Source: JBFGCT01 sp041581055
GTDB taxonomy: Bacteria > Actinomycetota > Acidimicrobiia > Acidimicrobiales > Ilumatobacteraceae
Assembly: GCA_041581055.1 (NCBI GenBank)
Contig: JBFGCT010000004.1
Location: forward strand, 1 to 56,382
Length of the DNA stretch: 56,382 nt
Reading direction: 5' to 3'
Of this stretch, positions 26,290-34,567 are shown piece by piece (position 1 is the stretch's first letter; the number at the start of each line of letters is the position of its first letter). The translations under genes were made by a program, and so were the position numbers. Under the pieces are notes generated by a model. The model saw only the letters and a list, made by a program, of their open reading frames with translations. It had not been told where the DNA came from and ran no database searches.

Positions 26290-27518
26290 GGAATCGCCCC
26301 GAAGGCGCCGTACAGGCCGGTCAATGCCACCAGCCCGACCCCTTCGAGGACGAGGGTCAGATCCCACCCGACACGCGGCCAGCTCAGCTCGTCGCGGTCG
26401 TCGCTCGGCCACCACGCGGCGACGGCGATGAACAGCGGGAACGCGGTGAAGATGAACCGCGGCCGCGCGGTGACCGTGGCCGGGGCGATCATCAAGAGGA
26501 TGATCACGACCACGTACACGAGCAACACGGGCGGCAACGGCCGCTTGCGCACGCACCATCCCATGAAGACCAGCGTGAAGAGGCTGACCGCGGTGAGGGC
26601 GTCGGTGGTCGACTCGAGCGGGTTGGTGAAGAAGCCCCATGTGTTCTGCAATGCCGTCGCCCCGAAGCTCGTGCCCTCCGACCACGCCTCGCGCTGGACG
26701 CGGAACCACGCGCCGCGCTCGCCGACGCGGTCGTCGATGTAGAGCTGGAACGCGATGAACCCGATCGGGGCGAGCAGGACCGCGCTGAGCGACGACCAGT
26801 CGCGGGAGCGGCGGATGGCCAGCGCGCTGGCGATGGCGCAGGCGGCGACGAGCGCGAGGCCGTTCGGCCGGGTCGCCGTCGCCAGCGCGGCGGTCAGGCC
26901 GGCGAGCAGCCATCGTTCGTCGAGTAACAGCACCAGGCACGCCGCGGCGAGAACGATGAACATCGCCTCGGCGTAGGCGAACGAGAGCACGAAGCTGCCG
27001 GGGAACAACGCGTAGAGGATCATCGCCCGGGTCGCCACCCGCTCGGAGTACACGCGTCGGGCGAGCACTCCGACGAGGACGACCGAGACCGCCCCGAGGA
27101 CCAGGTTGAGCAGCAGCGCGGCGACGGTGTCGCCGCCGGGCAGGATCCGATCGAGCGCGTCGACCGTCCACGGATAGATCGGGAAGAACGCGGCGCTGGC
27201 CTCGCTCTGCTCGTACGTGATGTCGGGCGGGATCGAGGTCGGGTACCCGCGGCGCACGATCTCGAGGTACCAGCGCCCGTCCCACGACGTGAGCACCTCG
27301 GTGATCGACGTGACGGTGCCCTGGCGATCGAGGACCCCCGCCTCGCGCTGGACGACGGCCTGCTGTACGGCGCGCACGGCGGCGGCGGCGAGGACGCACA
27401 GCCGAGACGCGGCGTACGTGGCCAACCCGATGGCGACGGCGCGCCGCCACCGCGACGGGTCGGGCGGCTCGCTCGCCGACGTCGGCGGCTCCTCGACGGG
27501 GAGCTCGTGTGCAGTCAT
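26286..27518 (-). CDS. GT-C membrane glycosyltransferase, PIG-V (GT76)-like
   Basis: A 410-aa polytopic protein with about 10 helices after a 25-residue Pro/Glu-rich cytosolic tail. The first external loop has the motif SWDGRWYLEIVRRGYP (Asp80, Tyr84), and AAFFPIYPW follows, both typical of PIG-V-like alpha-mannosyltransferases that use polyprenyl-phosphate mannose. This links it to the mannose synthase at 16934-17713. It starts 12 bp after the AlkA-like gene and overlaps the first AftD-like gene by GTGA. Sugar specificity is inferred. Confidence 0.78.
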   Translation of the reverse strand: MTAHELPVEEPPTSASEPPDPSRWRRAVAIGLATYAASRLCVLAAAAVRAVQQAVVQREAGVLDRQGTVTSITEVLTSWDGRWYLEIVRRGYPTSIPPDITYEQSEASAAFFPIYPWTVDALDRILPGGDTVAALLLNLVLGAVSVVLVGVLARRVYSERVATRAMILYALFPGSFVLSFAYAEAMFIVLAAACLVLLLDERWLLAGLTAALATATRPNGLALVAACAIASALAIRRSRDWSSLSAVLLAPIGFIAFQLYIDDRVGERGAWFRVQREAWSEGTSFGATALQNTWGFFTNPLESTTDALTAVSLFTLVFMGWCVRKRPLPPVLLVYVVVIILLMIAPATVTARPRFIFTAFPLFIAVAAWWPSDDRDELSWPRVGWDLTLVLEGVGLVALTGLYGAFGAIP

Positions 27519-27530
27519 CTCGTCGGCGGT

Positions 27531-28487
27531 CTACCAGGAGTGCATGGGCAGGACGCGCTTGCGCGGCCCGAACTTGGGCGCCCCGAGGCCGGCCCAGGCG
27601 ATCAGCCGGACGACCCGGCCGCGCTGGCCGGCGTATGGTTCGAGCAGCTCGAGCATCCGCTCGTCGGTCGCCCGCGCCTCGCCGGCGATCGCCCAACCGA
27701 CCATGTTCTTGAGGTGGAAGTCGCCGACCGGCACCGCGTCGGGGTCACCGAGCGCCGGCCCGAGCACGGAGCCGATCGTCCACCGGCCGATCCCTCGCAG
27801 GAGCCCCAGCGAACGGGCCGCGTCGGTCGGAGACCACTCCGACCAGGTGCGGAGCTTGCGGGCGTGACGGGCGACCAGGGTCAGCGGCTCGGCGCGCTTG
27901 CGCTCGATCCCGAGCGGGTGGAACCACCAGGACGGTTGGCGCGCGAGGATCTCCGGCGCCGGCGGGAGCGTCAGCCGGGCGAACGGGCCGGGCGCCGGGG
28001 CCCCCAACTCGGCGCAGAGGCGCGCCCACTGGCGCTTGGCCTCGCCGGTCGTGATCCGCTGCTCGATGATCGTCGGCAGCAGCGAATGGTAGAGATCCCC
28101 GCTGGCGCCGATTCGCCGGGACCGGTGGGCGCACGCCGACTCGGCGACGACGGGGTCTGGAGCGTGCTCGAGCTCGGGTGCGCCCGCGTCGTGGATCCCG
28201 ACCATCGCCGGCACGCGCCCGACGAGCCAGTCGGCGCCCGGGCCCCAGGCGTCGACCGCCAGGCCGGCGAGGCCGGGGTTGCCGTCGATCGGGCCGTTCC
28301 ACGCGATGCGCACGGTCCCGGGCCCGTCCGGGGTGAGGGCTCCCCTGACGAACACCCCACTCGCCGAGCGCCCCCGGCCGGCCCGGTCGAGCCAGGTCGT
28401 CGGGTCGTACGCGCCGTGGCGCAACCACGACAGCGTCGCCCCGACGTCGATCGTCCGTTCCGCCACGAGGGCCTGAGGGGCAGGCAT
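27531..28487 (-). CDS. DNA-3-methyladenine glycosylase AlkA-like (HhH-GPD)
   Basis: A 318-aa base-excision repair glycosylase that should remove alkylated purines. The helix-hairpin-helix (LLRGIGRWT, 229-237) and the catalytic Asp256 (VPVGDFHLK) are in place; the N-terminal 120 residues correspond to the AlkA N-terminal beta domain. The ATG at 28487 follows a TACCGT box by 7 nt, so this gene heads the transcription unit that continues into the GT-C and AftD-like genes 12 bp downstream, an unexpected pairing of repair and envelope functions. Confidence 0.85.
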   Translation of the reverse strand: MPAPQALVAERTIDVGATLSWLRHGAYDPTTWLDRAGRGRSASGVFVRGALTPDGPGTVRIAWNGPIDGNPGLAGLAVDAWGPGADWLVGRVPAMVGIHDAGAPELEHAPDPVVAESACAHRSRRIGASGDLYHSLLPTIIEQRITTGEAKRQWARLCAELGAPAPGPFARLTLPPAPEILARQPSWWFHPLGIERKRAEPLTLVARHARKLRTWSEWSPTDAARSLGLLRGIGRWTIGSVLGPALGDPDAVPVGDFHLKNMVGWAIAGEARATDERMLELLEPYAGQRGRVVRLIAWAGLGAPKFGPRKRVLPMHSW

Positions 28488-28494
28488 CGCTGCG

Positions 28495-28500
28495 ACGGTA
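28495..28500 (-). promoter_or_regulatory. -10 box of the alkA/aftD unit (leaderless)
   Basis: TACCGT on the minus strand, 7 nt before the ATG of the AlkA-like gene, with no Shine-Dalgarno between. It is the only clear promoter before the two AftD-like genes. Confidence 0.5.
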
Positions 28501-28527
28501 CCAGTCGACCGGCGTCGGATCGAAGGA

Positions 28528-29556
28528 TCAGGCCGGCGAGGTCGACGCCGACGCCGACATCTCGACCGCGGTCTCGACCGGGTGGTGGCAGGCGACGAAG
28601 TGCCCGTCGCCCATCGGCCGCAGCAGGGGCTCCTCACGGGCGCAGAGCTCGTCGGCGTTGGGGCAGCGGGGGTGGAAACGGCATCCCGACGGCGGGGACA
28701 CGGGCGACGGCGGCTCGCCGATGACGTCGCTCTTGCCGTGGTCGGCGTCGGGGTTCGGCTCGGGGATCGAGTCGAGCAGCAGATTGGTGTACGGGTGGGC
28801 GGCCCGGGCGTACAGGTCGTCGCTCGTCGCGACCTCGCACAGCTTGCCGAGGTACATCACCGCCACGCGGTCGCTGATGTTCTTGACGACGGCGAGGTCG
28901 TGGGCGATGAACACGAGGGTCAGGCCGTACTTGACCTTGAGGTCCTCGAGCAGGTTGAGCACCTGGGCCTGGACGCTCACGTCGAGCGCCGACACCGGCT
29001 CGTCGCAGATGATCAGCGTCGGGTCGAGGACCAGGGCGCGGGCCACCGAGATCCGCTGGCACTGCCCGCCGGAGAACTGGTGGGGGCGGCTCTCCCTGGC
29101 CCGCTGGGGGTCGATGCCGACCGACTCGAGCGTCTCGTCGACCAGCTTCTCGCGCTCCTCGCGGGTGCCGCGCTTCCAGATCTCCAAGGGTTCGAGCACG
29201 CTGTCGCGCACGGTCCGCCGGGGGTTGAGCGACGAGATCGGGTCCTGGAAGATCATCTGGACGCGGGTGCGGGCGGCGCGCAGGTCGTCGGACTCGAGCT
29301 TGGTCAGGTCGTCGCCCTCGAACACGATCGAGCCCGACGTCGGCCGGGGGATCTGCATGATGGCCCGCCCGGTCGTGCTCTTGCCACAGCCGGACTCGCC
29401 GACGATGCCGAGCGTCTCGCCGCGCAGCACGTCGAAGCTGATCCCCGACACCGCCTTGACCGTGTTGCCATGGCCGACGTTGAACTCCACGACGAGATCC
29501 TGGACGTCGATCACCTTGTCGCCGTCGCGGAGGTGGGCGTGCCCGGTGCCGGCCAT
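28528..29556 (-). CDS. dipeptide/oligopeptide ABC transporter ATP-binding protein (DppF/OppF type)
   Basis: Second ATPase of the peptide importer, 342 aa. Walker A is GESGCGKST, the Q-loop is in MIFQDPISSLNPR, the signature is FSGGQCQR, Walker B is LIICDEP and the switch His is in FIAHDL. The C-terminal oligopeptide/dipeptide extension has the cysteine cluster (CRFHPRCP...C...C), which in some family members binds an Fe-S cluster. The ATG shares one base with the stop of the upstream ATPase gene. Last gene of the operon. Confidence 0.93.
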   Translation of the reverse strand: MAGTGHAHLRDGDKVIDVQDLVVEFNVGHGNTVKAVSGISFDVLRGETLGIVGESGCGKSTTGRAIMQIPRPTSGSIVFEGDDLTKLESDDLRAARTRVQMIFQDPISSLNPRRTVRDSVLEPLEIWKRGTREEREKLVDETLESVGIDPQRARESRPHQFSGGQCQRISVARALVLDPTLIICDEPVSALDVSVQAQVLNLLEDLKVKYGLTLVFIAHDLAVVKNISDRVAVMYLGKLCEVATSDDLYARAAHPYTNLLLDSIPEPNPDADHGKSDVIGEPPSPVSPPSGCRFHPRCPNADELCAREEPLLRPMGDGHFVACHHPVETAVEMSASASTSPA

Positions 29557-30644
29557 CAGGCGCCTCCTCCGGCGACCGAGACGGGCACCTCGCCGGCGGC
29601 GATCAGCTCGGCGTCCTTCGCCTCGAACTCGGGGGAGCCGACGGGATACCAGCAGGCGAACGAGTGCCCAGCCTCCTCGGCCGGTGTCAGCGGCGGCTCC
29701 TCGTGGTGGCACTTGTCGAGGGCGTAGGCGCAGCGGGGGGCGAAGTTGCAGCCCTTCGGCGGGTTGACGAGGTCGGGCGGCCGGCCGGGGATCGTCGCCA
29801 GGCGGGTGTGGCTCGGGTCGACGATCTTGGGGATGCTGCGCATCAGCGACTTGGTGTACGGCATCTTCATGTTGGCGAAGAGCGTGCGGGTCGGCGCCAG
29901 CTCGACGAGCTTGCCGCCGTACATCACCGCGATCTGGTCGGTGTGGCCGGCGACGACCCCGAGGTCGTGGGTGACGAGCACGACCGACATGTTGCGGTCC
30001 GTGCGCTGCTCGTTGATCACGTCGAGGATCTGGGCCTGCACGGTGACGTCGAGGGCGGTCGTCGGCTCGTCGGCGAACAGCAGCGTCGGGCCGCACGCCA
30101 GGGCGATGGCGATCATCACCCGCTGCCGCATCCCGCCCGACAGCTCGTGCGGGTATTGGTCGAGGCGCTTCTCCGGCTCGGGGATGTGCACGTCGCGCAG
30201 CAACCGGATCGCGGTCTCCTTGGCGTTGGCCTTGTCCATGTCGAGGTGCAGCCTGAGCGACTCGGTGATCTGCTTGCCGACCTTCATCAGCGGGTTGAGC
30301 GAGTTCAGCGGGTTCTGGAAGACCATCGACATCTCGGCGCCCCAGAGGTGGCGCATCTGCTTGGTCGGCAGGCCGAGGATCTCCTGGCCGGCGAACCGCA
30401 CCGAGCCGGAGGTGACCGCGGTCGACGGCAGCAGCCCCATGATCGACCGGCTGAGCACGGTCTTGCCGGAGCCGGACTCGCCGACGACGCCGATCGACTC
30501 GCCGCGGGCGAGGGTGAGCGACACCCCATCGACCGCCCTGACGAGGCCCCGCTCGGTCTTGAAGTGCGTTCGCAGGTCGTCGAGGACGAGCAGCGGCTGG
30601 TCGGACTCGGCGCGGGTGATGTGGGCCGGTGACGCGTCGGTCAC
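29556..30644 (-). CDS. dipeptide/oligopeptide ABC transporter ATP-binding protein (DppD/OppD type)
   Basis: First ATPase of the importer, 362 aa. Walker A is GESGSGKT, the Q-loop MVFQNPLNSLNP, the signature LSGGMRQR, Walker B LLFADEP, switch His in LVTHDL; the C-terminal extension has the Cys cluster CNFAPRCAYALDKC. GTG 30644 is preferred: it overlaps the DppC stop (GTGA) and has a strong Shine-Dalgarno AAAGGAG at 30653-30659, inside the end of dppC. An earlier in-frame start would overlap dppC by over 100 bp. Confidence 0.93.
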   Translation of the reverse strand: MTDASPAHITRAESDQPLLVLDDLRTHFKTERGLVRAVDGVSLTLARGESIGVVGESGSGKTVLSRSIMGLLPSTAVTSGSVRFAGQEILGLPTKQMRHLWGAEMSMVFQNPLNSLNPLMKVGKQITESLRLHLDMDKANAKETAIRLLRDVHIPEPEKRLDQYPHELSGGMRQRVMIAIALACGPTLLFADEPTTALDVTVQAQILDVINEQRTDRNMSVVLVTHDLGVVAGHTDQIAVMYGGKLVELAPTRTLFANMKMPYTKSLMRSIPKIVDPSHTRLATIPGRPPDLVNPPKGCNFAPRCAYALDKCHHEEPPLTPAEEAGHSFACWYPVGSPEFEAKDAELIAAGEVPVSVAGGGA

Positions 30645-31588
30645 AGCGACGTCTCCTTTACGTCGAAGTAACTGCGCAATCGGTCGCCGGCGAAGTTCAG
30701 CGAGAGCACGGTCAGGAAGAGGATCAGGATCGGGAACAGCGCGATCCACGGCGCCTCGCGGAGAACCCGGCTGCCGGAGCCGAGCAGGATCAGCTTGCCC
30801 CAGGTGACGTCCTGTTCGACCGACAGCCCGAGGAACGCCAGCGCGCCCTCGGCGACGATGGCGACGGCGATGCCGAGGAGCGCCAGCGCGCTCATCGGGA
30901 TGACGACGTTGGGCAGCAGCTCGCGGATGATGATCCGGCCGTTCTTTGCGCCGAGCGTCCGCGCCGCGAGCACGAACTCGCGGTCGGCGAACGAGATCGT
31001 CGTCGCCCGCGCCACACGCCCGACCGGGGCGACCGACAGGATCCCGATCACGATCGAGATCGTCGTGAGACTGCGATCGAGCAGGGCGGTCATCAGGATG
31101 GCGAGGATCAGCGCCGGGAACGACAGCAGGACGATGAAGACGAACGACACCACCTTGTCGATGCGGCCGCGGAAGTAGCCGGCGAGCATGCCGAACGATC
31201 CACCGATCGCCATGCCGAAGAAGATCGCGCTGACGCCGACGGTCAGCGACACCCGCGCGCCCCAGATCACGCGGCTGAAGATGTCGTGGGCGTCCTGGTC
31301 GGCGCCGAACCAGAACTCCGACGACGGCGCGTATGGCGGCCGCTCGCCAGGGATGATGCTGATCGCCTTCGGGTCGTCGATCGGCAACCAGGGAGCGAGG
31401 ATCGCCAGTGCGAGGATGGTGATCAGCCAGCCGACGGACAGGTAGAACCCGATGCCGAGCGTGCGCTTCTCGGCGGTCTCGTCGGGGCCGGCCTCATCTT
31501 CGAAGTGCTGGTAGGTCGTGTGGAGTCCGAGCTCGTCGGTCGGGACGTGTTCGGACTCCTCGACGACGTCCTTGTCGAACTCGCTCAT
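30641..31588 (-). CDS. peptide ABC transporter permease (DppC/OppC type)
   Basis: Inner-membrane permease, 315 aa, with six predicted helices after a cytosolic N-terminal extension of about 45 acidic residues. The family-specific region after the first helix (FGADQDAHDIFSRVIWGARVSL) and the coupling-helix EAA motif (AARTLGAKNGRIIIRELLPN) are clear. ATG overlaps the DppB stop (ATGA). Confidence 0.93.
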   Translation of the reverse strand: MSEFDKDVVEESEHVPTDELGLHTTYQHFEDEAGPDETAEKRTLGIGFYLSVGWLITILALAILAPWLPIDDPKAISIIPGERPPYAPSSEFWFGADQDAHDIFSRVIWGARVSLTVGVSAIFFGMAIGGSFGMLAGYFRGRIDKVVSFVFIVLLSFPALILAILMTALLDRSLTTISIVIGILSVAPVGRVARATTISFADREFVLAARTLGAKNGRIIIRELLPNVVIPMSALALLGIAVAIVAEGALAFLGLSVEQDVTWGKLILLGSGSRVLREAPWIALFPILILFLTVLSLNFAGDRLRSYFDVKETSL

Positions 31589-32544
31589 TGGGTACGCACC
31601 CGCGGGTCGATCAGGGAGTAGATGATGTCGACGAGGAGGTTGAGGACGACGAACGCCGCGGCGATCAACATCACGATCGCCAAGACGACCGGGAAGTCCT
31701 CACGCAGGATCGCCTCGACCGTCGCCGTGCCGAGCCCCGGGATGAGGAAGATGTTCTCGACGACCAAGGAGCCGCCGAGGAGCGCTCCGGTGTTGATCGC
31801 CAGGATGGTGATGAAGGAGAACAGCGACGGCCGGAGGGCGTGTTTGAACAGGACCGATCGGCGCGACACGCCCTTCGACCGGGCGGTGAGGATGAAGTCC
31901 TCCTGCAGCGTCGTGATCAGGTCGGTGCGCAGCAGCCGCTGGTAGACGGCCGCCGCGGGGATCGCCAGCGTCATCGCCGGCAGGAGCATCTGGTACACCC
32001 TTGTCCAGAATGGGTCGCTGGCGACGAACACCTGGGGGAGGAGCTCGAAACGCAGCGCGAGCAGATATTTCAGGATCACCGCCAACGCGAAGTTCGGGAG
32101 GGCGACGAACAGGAAGGCCACCCCGGTCGACATCTTGTCGATTCGTGAATCGGCTTTCGATGCCGACCAGAGTGCCCATGGGATGGCGATGAGAACGGCC
32201 AGCAGCTGCGCCATGATGACGAGCATCAAGGTGCGCGGCAGACGTTCGGCGATGAGATCGCGCACCGGCGGTTGGCCGTCGGTGCTGAACTGGACCCCGA
32301 AGTCGCCGGTCACGAAGTCGCCCAGCCAGAGGACGTAGCGCACCGGGAGCGGCTCGTCGAGGTTGTACTGCTCCTTGGCCTGCTCGATGAGCGGGGCGAT
32401 TCGTGGGTTGTCGACATCCCCGGCCGCCGGGCCGAGGATGTTGAACAACGGATCGCCCAGCACGTTCATCGCGCCGAACGTCAACATGCTGACCGTCAGC
32501 AGGAGGACGATGGCGGCGCCGAAGCGCTGGAGCCAGAATCTCAT
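31585..32544 (-). CDS. peptide ABC transporter permease (DppB/OppB type)
   Basis: Inner-membrane permease of 319 aa, partner of the DppC-type protein. Typical features are the N-terminal helix, the external stretch with YNLDEPLPVRYVLWLGDFVTGDFG and the EAA motif TARSKGVSRRSVLFKHALRPS, followed by NIFLIPGLG. Begins 15 bp after the binding-protein gene. Confidence 0.93.
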   Translation of the reverse strand: MRFWLQRFGAAIVLLLTVSMLTFGAMNVLGDPLFNILGPAAGDVDNPRIAPLIEQAKEQYNLDEPLPVRYVLWLGDFVTGDFGVQFSTDGQPPVRDLIAERLPRTLMLVIMAQLLAVLIAIPWALWSASKADSRIDKMSTGVAFLFVALPNFALAVILKYLLALRFELLPQVFVASDPFWTRVYQMLLPAMTLAIPAAAVYQRLLRTDLITTLQEDFILTARSKGVSRRSVLFKHALRPSLFSFITILAINTGALLGGSLVVENIFLIPGLGTATVEAILREDFPVVLAIVMLIAAAFVVLNLLVDIIYSLIDPRVRTQ

Positions 32545-32559
32545 CGGTTTACGGATGTG

Positions 32560-34353
32560 TTACTGGGCCAGCCAGACGGTGGAGCTCCACGTGCGTCCGC
32601 TGGTGGCGCAGAGCAGGTCGACGCCCTCCGGCGAGGTCCGGTCGCAGACGCCGCGGACGTTCTCGGCGAACGCGTTGTCCCACGGCGTGTGCCAGAAGAA
32701 GATGTACAGGTAGTCGTCGTGCATCTTCTGGCTGACCTGCTGGTACAGCGCGCTGCGCTCGTCTCCGGGGGGGAGGACCTGCGCCTGCAGCAGCAGCGCG
32801 TCACGCTCCGGATCGCAGAACTTCGGCCAGTTGAGCGAGATCCCGCCGATCGTGCGGCACTCGAGCCAGACGTTGTCGAGCGCCGGGTCGGGCGCCCCGA
32901 ACTGGCGCCAGGTGACGACGTTGTACTGACCGAACGCGGTCTGCTGGATGTGCTCGTCCTGCGGCAGCTCCTGGAACTCGACGTTGAACGCGTCCTTCCA
33001 GCCCTCGGTGAGGATCTCGGCGATACGGGTCTGGACGACCGAGGGGCCGGACCATTGCAGCTCGGTGTTGATCTTGCCACCAGAGCAGTTCTCCGGGAAG
33101 TCGCCACAGTATTCGGCGACCAGCGGGAGGGCGGCGTCCGGGTCGTCGCCCTCCTGGACCACGGCGGGGTTGTAGTACGGGCTCTCGGGGATGAACCGCT
33201 GGTCGGCGGGCCGGACGAGGCCGAGGCCGATCAGACTGTTGATGTTCTGACGCGGTGTGGCGAGCGTGAGCGCTCGGCGGGCCCGGATGTCGTCGAACGG
33301 CGGGTTGGCGGAGTTGATCATGGCGAAGAACTCCTCGCCGCTCTCGTCGATGATGTTCTGGATCCCCTCCTCCTGTTTGAGGGCGTCGACCGAGGCCGGA
33401 TCGGTGGTCTGCAGCGCCTGCAGATCGCCGGACAGCAGCAGGTCGGTGCGCGTGTCGGGATCGGTCACGGGCTGGAACTCGATCGCGTCGAGGAACACGT
33501 CGCCGTTCCACCACGCGTCGTTGCGGACGAATCGGGTGATCGAGTCCTGCGAGCGGCTCTCGAACATGAACGGGCCGGTCCCGACCGGGGCCTGGTTCAG
33601 CGTCGGGTCGTCGAGCGCGGCGTCGAGCCAGGCCGGCGAGGCGACGTAGCCGAGCTGGCCGGCGAGGGCGCCGGGGAACGCCAGGTTCTGATCGAGCAGG
33701 TTGAACTGCACGGTCAGGTCGTCGATCTTCTCGGTCGCCGGATCGGGGCCGTCCGGCGGTGGGTAGTAGGGTCGAACGGCCAAGCCGACGAGAAGGTCGG
33801 CGCGCTGGCCCTCGAAGTTGCGGATCACGGCGTCGGCGTTGAGCGGCGTGCCGTCGTGGAAGGTGATCCCCTCGCGCAGCTTGACCTGCCACTTGGACAG
33901 GTCGTCGCCGACCGGCGTGACCGACTCGGCGAGGTAGGGGACGGCGATGTTGTTCTCGTCCCAGGCGGTCAGGTTGTCGAAGACGTGGTTGGCCATCAGC
34001 AGGCCGGGCGCGGAGAGCGCCGAGGTCACCGGGTTGATGCCGTCGACGTCGGCCTCGAGGCCGTAACGGATCTCGCCGCCGGCGATCGGGCCGGTGTCGG
34101 GGGCCTCGGTGGTGATGTCACCGGTGTCGATGTCGCCCTCGACGATGTCGGTCGTGTCGGGCTCGGGATCGGGGTCGGGGTCGGGGTCGCCGTCGCCGCC
34201 CTCGGTCGCCGGTGGCGCCTCGGTGCCGCCGGGAGCGTCGGTCGATTCGGTGTCGCCGCCATCGTCACTTCCGCACGCTGCGGCGACGAGCGAGAAGCTG
34301 ACCAGTCCGGCGAGAGCAAGCGTCGTTGCTCGTCGCGATGATCGTGTTCGCAT
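32560..34353 (-). CDS. family 5 extracellular solute-binding lipoprotein (DppA/OppA type)
   Basis: Captures peptides or a similar solute for the importer encoded by the next four genes. 597 aa; a twin-Arg-free signal peptide ends in the lipobox VAAAC with lipidated Cys27. Residues 28-75 are a Gly/Pro/Asp/Thr-rich linker including a DP repeat, then the SBP family 5 fold (IRYGLEADVDGINPV..., LREGITFHDGTPLNADAV). ATG 34353 has AGGGGG six bases upstream and is preferred over the GTG at 34356. A TTGATT-N16-TAAGGT promoter (34421-34448) and a palindrome at 34397-34412 lie upstream. Ligand unknown. Confidence 0.9.
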   Translation of the reverse strand: MRTRSSRRATTLALAGLVSFSLVAAACGSDDGGDTESTDAPGGTEAPPATEGGDGDPDPDPDPEPDTTDIVEGDIDTGDITTEAPDTGPIAGGEIRYGLEADVDGINPVTSALSAPGLLMANHVFDNLTAWDENNIAVPYLAESVTPVGDDLSKWQVKLREGITFHDGTPLNADAVIRNFEGQRADLLVGLAVRPYYPPPDGPDPATEKIDDLTVQFNLLDQNLAFPGALAGQLGYVASPAWLDAALDDPTLNQAPVGTGPFMFESRSQDSITRFVRNDAWWNGDVFLDAIEFQPVTDPDTRTDLLLSGDLQALQTTDPASVDALKQEEGIQNIIDESGEEFFAMINSANPPFDDIRARRALTLATPRQNINSLIGLGLVRPADQRFIPESPYYNPAVVQEGDDPDAALPLVAEYCGDFPENCSGGKINTELQWSGPSVVQTRIAEILTEGWKDAFNVEFQELPQDEHIQQTAFGQYNVVTWRQFGAPDPALDNVWLECRTIGGISLNWPKFCDPERDALLLQAQVLPPGDERSALYQQVSQKMHDDYLYIFFWHTPWDNAFAENVRGVCDRTSPEGVDLLCATSGRTWSSTVWLAQ

Positions 34354-34396
34354 CACATTCCCCCTGGATCCATTTGTTGGTCGACCTGGCGGCCTA

Positions 34397-34412
34397 CGTG
34401 ACTGCGGTCACG
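34397..34412. promoter_or_regulatory. palindrome in the dpp-type leader
   Basis: CGTGAC-TGCG-GTCACG, two perfect 6-bp arms around 4 bases. It falls at about +2 to +17 of the transcript predicted from the promoter at 34421-34448, a common place for a repressor site; it could also be an RNA hairpin. Confidence 0.4.
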
Positions 34413-34420
34413 CTGCGCGG

Positions 34421-34448
34421 ACCTTAGCCGGATGACTGCGTCAATCAA
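34421..34448 (-). promoter_or_regulatory. sigma-A type promoter of the peptide ABC operon
   Basis: On the minus strand, -35 TTGATT (34448-34443), 16-bp spacer, -10 TAAGGT (34426-34421). Predicted start near 34414, giving a leader of about 60 nt that carries the palindrome and the AGGGGG ribosome binding site. Confidence 0.5.
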
Positions 34449-34495
34449 GAACCGCCCGGCACAAGTGGCGTCGAATTGCCGCACGATTGGAACAT

Positions 34496-34509
34496 CGCCC
34501 GAACGGGCG
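34496..34509. repeat. 14-bp inverted repeat in the divergent spacer
   Basis: CGCCCG-AA-CGGGCG, 47 bp before the -10 box of the molybdenum hydroxylase genes. It is far enough upstream to be an activator site, but short GC palindromes are common in DNA of this composition. Confidence 0.2.
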
Positions 34510-34555
34510 GCGCGGCCTCGTTTCGTGAGGCTGCCCAGCGCCCCCTGGGGTTTTG

Positions 34556-34561
34556 TACAGT
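34556..34561 (+). promoter_or_regulatory. -10 box of the molybdenum hydroxylase operon (leaderless)
   Basis: TACAGT ends 6 nt before the ATG of the FAD subunit gene and no Shine-Dalgarno is present. Confidence 0.5.
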
Positions 34562-34567
34562 CGCATC

